Below, piece after piece: positions 59,221 through 64,000 of a stretch of 64,000 nt of DNA. This DNA comes from Paenibacillus sp. EZ-K15 (GTDB lineage: Bacteria; Bacillota; Bacilli; Paenibacillales; Paenibacillaceae). The stretch covers positions 112,425 to 176,424 of the forward strand of contig NZ_PDHM01000022.1 in NCBI RefSeq assembly GCF_002573715.1. Reading direction: 5' to 3'. Position 1 is the first letter of the stretch; each line of letters starts with the position of its first letter. The notes beneath the pieces were generated by a model. It was not told the origin of the DNA, did no database searches, and saw nothing but the letters and a program-made list of their open reading frames with translations. The position numbers and the translations under genes were made by a program.

Positions 59221-59861
59221 GACAGCACCAGCTTCTGCCCAGGCTTGATGGCATTCGGATCTTTACCGATCATCTTCTGATTCAGCTTGTAGATCTGGTT
59301 CCATTTCGAGCTGTCCCCGAGCTCCAGCTTGGCGATTTTGGAAAGTGAGTCCCCCGGCTTCATAATGTAGGTTTTGTTCTTTTCCTTCATGTCGGCCCGG
59401 GGCTTTTTATTCGTACCGGCAGCCCCGCTACTGCCTGCCGTTTTGGCCACCTTCATTTCACTCCATGTCCGGAGCGTAATGTCAAAATACACATCCCCGA
59501 CCTCCCCGCCACGGAACGTGGACTGATGGGAAGCGACATACACCGGCACATTCACCGCCGTCTTGGTAATGACGAATTGCAACGGTGTTTTATACATCAA
59601 AAACTCGTTAAGTTTATTCATCGCGGTTTGCGGTTTAATATGATCTTCCTCTTCACCTTTGCAAAAAGCTGCATCATACTCTTGTGGGAAAAATGAAGAG
59701 AACGATATCTCTTTAATCCGATTGCCTTGAGGAAAATCAAACTCCCCGTAGTTGAGAATCGTAGCCGTTTCCAGGCCTTTTTGGCGTGAAATGCTCACCT
59801 CTTCGGGATTAACCGGGAATAGGAACGTCATGCCTTTTCCATTCTTCAACATAAACTCCAC
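59217..59861 (-). CDS. xkdP: XkdP-like LysM tail protein (module B)
   Basis: A 214-residue protein with the N-terminal FLFPVNPEEVSISRQKG block and a C-terminal LysM motif (YIMKPGDSLSKIAKLELG). The GTG at 59861 is 8 bases after AAAGGAGG and gives the usual family start; a longer in-frame form from 59906 would begin before that ribosome site. It follows the tape measure by about 65 bases. Confidence 0.85.
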   Translation of the reverse strand: MEFMLKNGKGMTFLFPVNPEEVSISRQKGLETATILNYGEFDFPQGNRIKEISFSSFFPQEYDAAFCKGEEEDHIKPQTAMNKLNEFLMYKTPLQFVITKTAVNVPVYVASHQSTFRGGEVGDVYFDITLRTWSEMKVAKTAGSSGAAGTNKKPRADMKEKNKTYIMKPGDSLSKIAKLELGDSSKWNQIYKLNQKMIGKDPNAIKPGQKLVLS

Positions 59862-59927
59862 CTTGGCCCCCTCCTTTCTGTATGGATGCCTTCGGACCGA
59901 CTCCATGTCTGCTGTTAACCATCATCT

Positions 59928-61682
59928 TCAATAGGCCATTGGAGTCGGCTTCCGGTTCTGCGCCGCTTTACTGAATTCGGCTCTCAGCCGTTGTCCGATC
60001 TGAAGGATCAATCCTTCCACATCGATCGGGTGTTCCTCATGCACCGTAACCTGCACCGCGCCTGGAGGTAGATTGTAATTCACACTCGTCTCCGCTTTGA
60101 AGTCCGTCAGCAAGCCGGATATCGTGCTCATCTGCTCCGGACTGATCTGAACGAGCTGAGGCGACATCATTTTCCCGGAAACCGCTTGATTTTGAGCTGC
60201 ACTCGCAGGTGGACCAAAAGATCCACTACTTGAAGAGTGACTAAGCGGCACGTATGAGCCGTATGTCGAAATCGATGATCGATCAGGTAACAGCGGTGTA
60301 CTGACATTAGTGGGCGCAGCATTTGGAATTATCGGTCCTTGAACAGCGACTGCCGTTGAATTAGAAGGTGGTGCCTTCGGCGTTTCCTTCGGTTGAGCAG
60401 CTTCCTTGTCTTTTTTCCCGAAGGAAAACGCGTTGGAAAACCACTTGGATACCTGCTCCTTACCTTCTTTGAACTTCTCACCAATACCGGTAAAGGCGCC
60501 GCCCACTTTCTCACCAATATAGCTTCCTACGGTGCCGCCGAGCGTTGAGCCGATCATCGTACCTGCAACCGGGATAACGGATCCGATGATCCCTCCGATC
60601 GTGCTTCCTATACCTCCACCAACGGCAGAGCCTATGGCCTGATTACGTTCTTTTCCGGATTCGGCAGAGGCGATTGCGGTCGCATCGGCTATATATCCCA
60701 ATGGGCCGAGTGCACGTTTACCAAGACCCTTCATCAAGCCGGAGCCTAGACCCTTTTTGCCTGCATTTTTTATTGCACTTGCTCCAGGGCTGCCGTCAGC
60801 TGCCTGTTTTATTGAATCTGACCCTGCAGCGGTCTTGGCAGCGCTTGCCGCACCTCCGGAAACGATGCCGCTGCCTCCGCCGCCTCCAAACATTCCTTTC
60901 GTCATACCCACGGCATCCTTGAGTAATGTCACAGCTCCCTTTCCTGTGTTGCCTGCAGTTTCTATGAAATCTCCCAGTGTTTCAGCTTTGTTAAAACGCT
61001 TACCCCATTTGGTTAGTGGCTTATCCCCTTGGCTATTCGGGGTCGGGGCAGCCTGGCTTTGATTGGAATTGGATCCACGGCCGCCCCCCCTTCTAACCCC
61101 ATTGGGCCTAGGTGCCGTCCTAGGGGCTGGTGTAGGAGCTGGTGTATCTTTACTCCATGCTTCGCGCATCTTTTTTCCTTTACCATATAGTTGGCCACCA
61201 TTTTTCATAGTGGAACCCACGGTGATAACACCGCCTAAAATGCCTAGAGCCGTATCCCATCCAGACTTTTTACCGCTACCCCCGCCTCCAAGCTGAAGCG
61301 ATCCAAGCTCCGCCGTAAGATTATCCACCGCAATCGTATTCGCGCTCAGCGCATCAATCAACGGAGAAAAATCAAACCCTGATGCCTTCAAATCCACTAG
61401 AACACTCGTATCAACCTGCTTCTGCACGTTCAGCTTTACATTTGCCGAGGCTTGGATGACTTGTGACTTCACCCGCTGCATTTTGGCCAGCAGGCTGTCC
61501 AGCCCCTTCGAGGCGCTGTCCTTCAGCACGATTTCAGGCGCCATGCGGGTACGCCCGATTCGCATGACGCGTCCCTGAATCCGCTCAAAATAACGCTCCA
61601 TCGCCCGCAGCTCGCGGTTGGCCTTGATCACGTTTTTCGGATCAATGACCAGATTCATGCGGTAGTTCATGGCTTCAGCCAT
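59928..61682 (-). CDS. Tape measure protein (module B)
   Basis: A 584-residue tape measure. A helical N-terminal part (1-125) is followed by a Pro/Ser/Asn-rich linker, then a Gly-rich hydrophobic region (about 325-410: repeated IGG and GSTIGG) typical of tape measures, and a conserved C-terminal end with VTVHEEHPIDVEGLI. It is close in length to the module A tape measure (625) but unrelated in most of its sequence. ATG 61682 follows AGGGGGTG. It lies directly after the T frame of the chaperone. Confidence 0.82.
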   Translation of the reverse strand: MAEAMNYRMNLVIDPKNVIKANRELRAMERYFERIQGRVMRIGRTRMAPEIVLKDSASKGLDSLLAKMQRVKSQVIQASANVKLNVQKQVDTSVLVDLKASGFDFSPLIDALSANTIAVDNLTAELGSLQLGGGGSGKKSGWDTALGILGGVITVGSTMKNGGQLYGKGKKMREAWSKDTPAPTPAPRTAPRPNGVRRGGGRGSNSNQSQAAPTPNSQGDKPLTKWGKRFNKAETLGDFIETAGNTGKGAVTLLKDAVGMTKGMFGGGGGSGIVSGGAASAAKTAAGSDSIKQAADGSPGASAIKNAGKKGLGSGLMKGLGKRALGPLGYIADATAIASAESGKERNQAIGSAVGGGIGSTIGGIIGSVIPVAGTMIGSTLGGTVGSYIGEKVGGAFTGIGEKFKEGKEQVSKWFSNAFSFGKKDKEAAQPKETPKAPPSNSTAVAVQGPIIPNAAPTNVSTPLLPDRSSISTYGSYVPLSHSSSSGSFGPPASAAQNQAVSGKMMSPQLVQISPEQMSTISGLLTDFKAETSVNYNLPPGAVQVTVHEEHPIDVEGLILQIGQRLRAEFSKAAQNRKPTPMAY

Positions 61683-61699
61683 TTCGTTTCACCCCCTAT

Positions 61700-61861
61700 T
61701 CACTTCAAACTCTGACCGGCCATGCCCTCGATCTCCGACTGGGAGAAAGCGAGCAGCAGCAGGCGCTCGCCTCGCGGGAGCCGCCAAAAATCTCCGGGAC
61801 GAAGGTGATGCCGGACCCACAGATGATACAGCATCGTCGTCATTCCCCCGGAGCCAATCAG
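61700..61861 (-). CDS. Tail chaperone T extension, made by -1 frameshift (module B)
   Basis: A 53-codon frame entered only by -1 shift from the G gene; it reads LIGSGGMTTMLYHLWVRHH... and ends AGQSLK. The GT fusion would have 197 residues (61700-62292), the same total length as the module A fusion. It stops 18 bases before the tape measure start. Confidence 0.78.
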   Translation of the reverse strand: MIGSGGMTTMLYHLWVRHHLRPGDFWRLPRGERLLLLAFSQSEIEGMAGQSLK

Positions 61862-62292
61862 TTTTTTAGGTCAGCAATCTCGACCCCAAAGCCGGACAGC
61901 TCCAGCACTTTATCGCCTACGGCATCCAGCTCTCCGGCCAGCAGCATGCGGCGAACCGCCTGCTCTCCGCCCGACAGCTTCAAGCGGCTTGTAATCCGCG
62001 GATCGCCCCAGCCGCTAAGCGTCAAACCCTTCACCGACAGACTGCTCGTGGCCTCGGAAATCAGCAATGCATTAAACGTTTCCGTATCCACCTTCTCATC
62101 CACTGCACCCTTTACCGTACGGCGAACGGTACAGCGCTCGCGGATGCTGTCCACCTTGCTCGAAGTCAAACCCTGGAGCACCATTTTCATATCTAAGCGC
62201 TTAATGCGAACCGTTTCTTCCGGCAGCTTCTCGGCTGCCTCAAACAGACTGTCCAAAATTTGCTCTTCGCTCATGTTCTCGTGCAAGCTCAT
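61858..62292 (-). CDS. Tail assembly chaperone G, XkdN-like (module B)
   Basis: A 144-residue XkdN-family chaperone with AVRRMLLAGELDAVGDKVLELSGF near the end, the same pattern as in module A. The frame ends CTA AAA AAC TGA with the slippery heptamer at 61861-61867. ATG 62292 is 8 bases after AAAGGAG; an in-frame ATG seven codons upstream overlaps that site. Confidence 0.85.
   Translation of the reverse strand: MSLHENMSEEQILDSLFEAAEKLPEETVRIKRLDMKMVLQGLTSSKVDSIRERCTVRRTVKGAVDEKVDTETFNALLISEATSSLSVKGLTLSGWGDPRITSRLKLSGGEQAVRRMLLAGELDAVGDKVLELSGFGVEIADLKN
61861..61867 (-). promoter_or_regulatory. Programmed -1 frameshift site A_AAA_AAC (module B)
   Basis: The heptamer is in the correct zero frame (CTA AAA AAC TGA), directly before the stop; the -1 frame continues for 53 codons. 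It is the same heptamer as in module A. Confidence 0.82.
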
Positions 62293-62341
62293 GCGTATAT
62301 CTCCTTTGCTCATTAAATAATAGATTCCATTTCCTATTGCA

Positions 62342-62358
62342 GCGGGCGATGCTCGCCC
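62342..62358. promoter_or_regulatory. GC-rich hairpin between tube and chaperone genes (module B)
   Basis: GGGCGA and TCGCCC pair around a 3-base loop in the 137-base gap after the tube gene. No T-run follows. It may stabilise the abundant tube mRNA or lower chaperone expression. Confidence 0.3.
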
Positions 62359-62429
62359 GTATGAGGTACACCATCCCGGGCGAACCCCCGCTATTTGACG
62401 TACTCAAGCAGCGCTTAAGCAGAAACCTC

Positions 62430-62837
62430 TTAATCCCCCTGAATCGGATCCAATAGCTCGTACCCCTCAAAGGTAAATGAAGTTTCCTCCTGTACTTCTT
62501 CACCCGCTGTCCAGTTAGCTAGCTGGATTTTGTCCGGCATGCAGCGGATCAGACGAACGCGCTCATGGCCGTAGGATTCGGGATCATCCAGCTTGGAGAT
62601 GATATCGAATTTAGTGAAGCCGCGGGCGATCATATCGGAAGTGACCTTGTAACCGCTCATCGTACCGGTTCCTTTTTTGCTGCCGTTTTTGTGCACCGTC
62701 CAGTCGTTGCCGACCAGCTTCAGCTCGCGCTTCTCCAATTCCACGCTGGCTTCCAGCTTGTTGATGTGCGTCTGCCAAACCCCGTCAATATACGCCTGGC
62801 CGTATGTCCCCATAATGACTCTTGAAGCATCCAACAT
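62430..62837 (-). CDS. xkdM: Tail tube protein, XkdM-like (module B)
   Basis: A 135-residue tail tube protein of the DUF2001/XkdM family (GTYGQAYIDGVWQTHINKLEA, GTGTMSGYKVTSDMI, SFTFEGYELL). ATG 62837 follows GAGGAGG. It lies 60 bases after the sheath gene. The shared plan with module A but low identity suggests an old divergence and not a recent copy. Confidence 0.88.
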   Translation of the reverse strand: MLDASRVIMGTYGQAYIDGVWQTHINKLEASVELEKRELKLVGNDWTVHKNGSKKGTGTMSGYKVTSDMIARGFTKFDIISKLDDPESYGHERVRLIRCMPDKIQLANWTAGEEVQEETSFTFEGYELLDPIQGD

Positions 62838-62897
62838 ATTTAGTTCCTCCTCGATTTCTTTAAGTTTTTATAAGAAAAATGTTGATCGGCGTTCTAA

Positions 62898-64000
62898 TTA
62901 TTGCACGTAAAATGTACCGAACAGCTGCTCCATCACATCGGTTAACTTCACATTCCACTGCAAGAAGACCTGATCCGGCTCCGGCGTGTTCACGGCGGAA
63001 TCGCCATAGTATGCCGGATCGAGAATGACGTCGTAGCCGTCCGGCTCGATGACATTGCTCAGTGACAACGAAGCGAGGTATTCCTTCACGGCGCCGATTA
63101 ACGCTAATCGACCTTCCTCCGTGTTGTTCACCTTGCCGATGTAGGTCTGTTCCGCGGCCAACTGCAAGTCCCCATGGATCGCATCCATCACGCGGATGGA
63201 ACGGATTTTTTTCCAGGCATTGTTTTGGCCTTCAGCCGGATTCACCAACGTGTTGATGCCGCGCAGCGCCTTCACCTGACGTCCGTCATAGAAGAGTACG
63301 AACACGCCATTTCGTACGGCCTGCTCCTGCTCGGATCGGGTCCAGCGACGGGTCACATCTTCGAATGGCGTTACCGCATATGTAGCGGATTGGTTCAAGC
63401 GTTGACCCGCAATAAGCCCGGTCACATAAGCAGCCGTCTGGGCAGAACTGTAGTTCACGCCGGACAGACGCACGCCCGTCCCCACATTAATAATCCCTTC
63501 ATGGTTCAACGCAAGCGAACGGGCCGCAGCCAGTTTCGCTGCATCCTTGGAGGTATCGTCCGCAGCGCTGCCGCCGAATACGGCCATCACGCCGCGTCCT
63601 TCTTGACGAAGACGCTTCACCCAGGCCGCAAAGCTCTGCAGCAGAGCCATATCTGCAGCATAATCCAGGGCAAGTACGTTGAATTCCTGGCCTTCGACCG
63701 CATCCTGCATCTCGATATAATCTGCATTCGTCAGGCCGCCGTTGCCGCTTTTGCCTCCGGACAGCACAGCTCCGTTCACATCAGCAGGAACGCCGGCCGC
63801 CTCCAGTGCGGTAGCCGTTACCCAGAGGTTCTCATCGTCTTCATTGATCTGTGCCGCAATCGACGCTGCTGTCCCGTCCAGGCTTGTATAAGTGCCAAGC
63901 AGCTTGGCACCTTCATAGAGGCGAAGCTCGCGTGCTGCCGGGTCGATCAGCGACGGCTGCACGGTTACGGAGAAGCCGTTGCCACGACTGCCGGGATATT
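62898..64000 (-). CDS. xkdK: Tail sheath protein, XkdK-like (module B, 5' end cut by window)
   Basis: The C-terminal 367 residues of a contractile sheath subunit. The frame stays open to the right edge, reading YPGSRGNGFSVTV before the GTG at 63962, and the GARGN-type block is a conserved internal part of sheath proteins, so the true start lies beyond the window. The C-terminal half has NNAWKKIRSIRVMDAIHGDL and TYIGKVNNTEEGR, as in the module A sheath (SYIGKVDNNVDGR). Confidence 0.88.
   Translation of the reverse strand, partial: YPGSRGNGFSVTVQPSLIDPAARELRLYEGAKLLGTYTSLDGTAASIAAQINEDDENLWVTATALEAAGVPADVNGAVLSGGKSGNGGLTNADYIEMQDAVEGQEFNVLALDYAADMALLQSFAAWVKRLRQEGRGVMAVFGGSAADDTSKDAAKLAAARSLALNHEGIINVGTGVRLSGVNYSSAQTAAYVTGLIAGQRLNQSATYAVTPFEDVTRRWTRSEQEQAVRNGVFVLFYDGRQVKALRGINTLVNPAEGQNNAWKKIRSIRVMDAIHGDLQLAAEQTYIGKVNNTEEGRLALIGAVKEYLASLSLSNVIEPDGYDVILDPAYYGDSAVNTPEPDQVFLQWNVKLTDVMEQLFGTFYVQ

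Noticed and set aside
37221-64000. Duplicate tail genes as an assembly artefact
   Set aside because: The paralogous genes differ in most residues, in length and in fibre content, so they are not copied sequence.
37221-64000. Type VI secretion or extracellular contractile injection system
   Set aside because: No AAA+ ClpV/Cdc48-type ATPase, VgrG/PAAR pair or membrane complex is seen; gene order and families are those of PBSX-type tails with phage lysis genes.
1-64000. tRNA or rRNA genes
   Set aside because: No cloverleaf-like or rRNA sequence was noticed by eye; a covariance-model scan would be needed to exclude them fully.

Overview
The window looks like a chromosome segment of a Paenibacillus-type, spore-forming member of the Bacillota. 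Signs are the strong AAGGAGG-type ribosome sites, a LigD-type end-joining pair, a YhgD/YhgE pair, a SleB-like cortex hydrolase, a secreted multi-domain carbohydrate enzyme with a catabolite-response site, and a PBSX-like contractile tail locus. The organism is inferred from gene content only.

Left part (1-37 kb) is mostly ordinary chromosome. It holds a split LigD (ligase end and polymerase), a radical SAM protein, a TetR regulator with a serine hydrolase, YitT, cardiolipin synthase, an M23 peptidase with a bactofilin, and an ABC-2 transporter. At 10.5-13.9 kb lies a compact control region: two closely related Xre-type repressors, a small CxxC protein and a PilZ-like gene, whose promoters carry copies of one dyad (GATACA-N3-TGTATC). 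Then come glutamate synthase, broken here by a one-base deletion, TetR-YhgE, a UgtP-like glucosyltransferase behind an ECF-type promoter, a ThpR-SleB-UPF0173 run, a dehydrogenase, an alkyltransferase-like protein, a methyltransferase, an LLM flavin enzyme and a dGTPase. A 1651-residue secreted esterase/beta-helix protein ends this part.

Right part (37-64 kb) is one long leftward phage-tail locus. Read in the direction of transcription (right to left) it contains tail module B (sheath, cut by the window edge; tube; G/GT chaperone; tape measure; XkdP-XkdU homologues; fibre; kelch-type adhesin; small genes), then a second full module A (tail terminator, small protein, sheath, tube, G/GT chaperone, tape measure, XkdP-XkdX homologues, large fibre), and then one holin/glucosaminidase lysis pair. 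Each module has its own A_AAA_AAC programmed -1 frameshift site. No capsid, portal, terminase or integrase gene is visible, so a tailocin (PBSX-like particle) is the simplest reading, but the locus continues beyond the right edge.

An IS110-family element of the IS1111 type sits between xkdX and the holin. It has 11-bp inverted repeats, a GAT on both sides, a structured 200-nt non-coding segment 3' of the transposase that fits a bridge RNA, and an inverted repeat able to hide the transposase ribosome site. A factor-independent terminator lies just upstream of the holin, so how the lysis genes are transcribed is an open question. The most unusual features are the tandem double tail module, the candidate bridge RNA with matches to both sides of its own insertion site, and the shared-operator Xre regulon.
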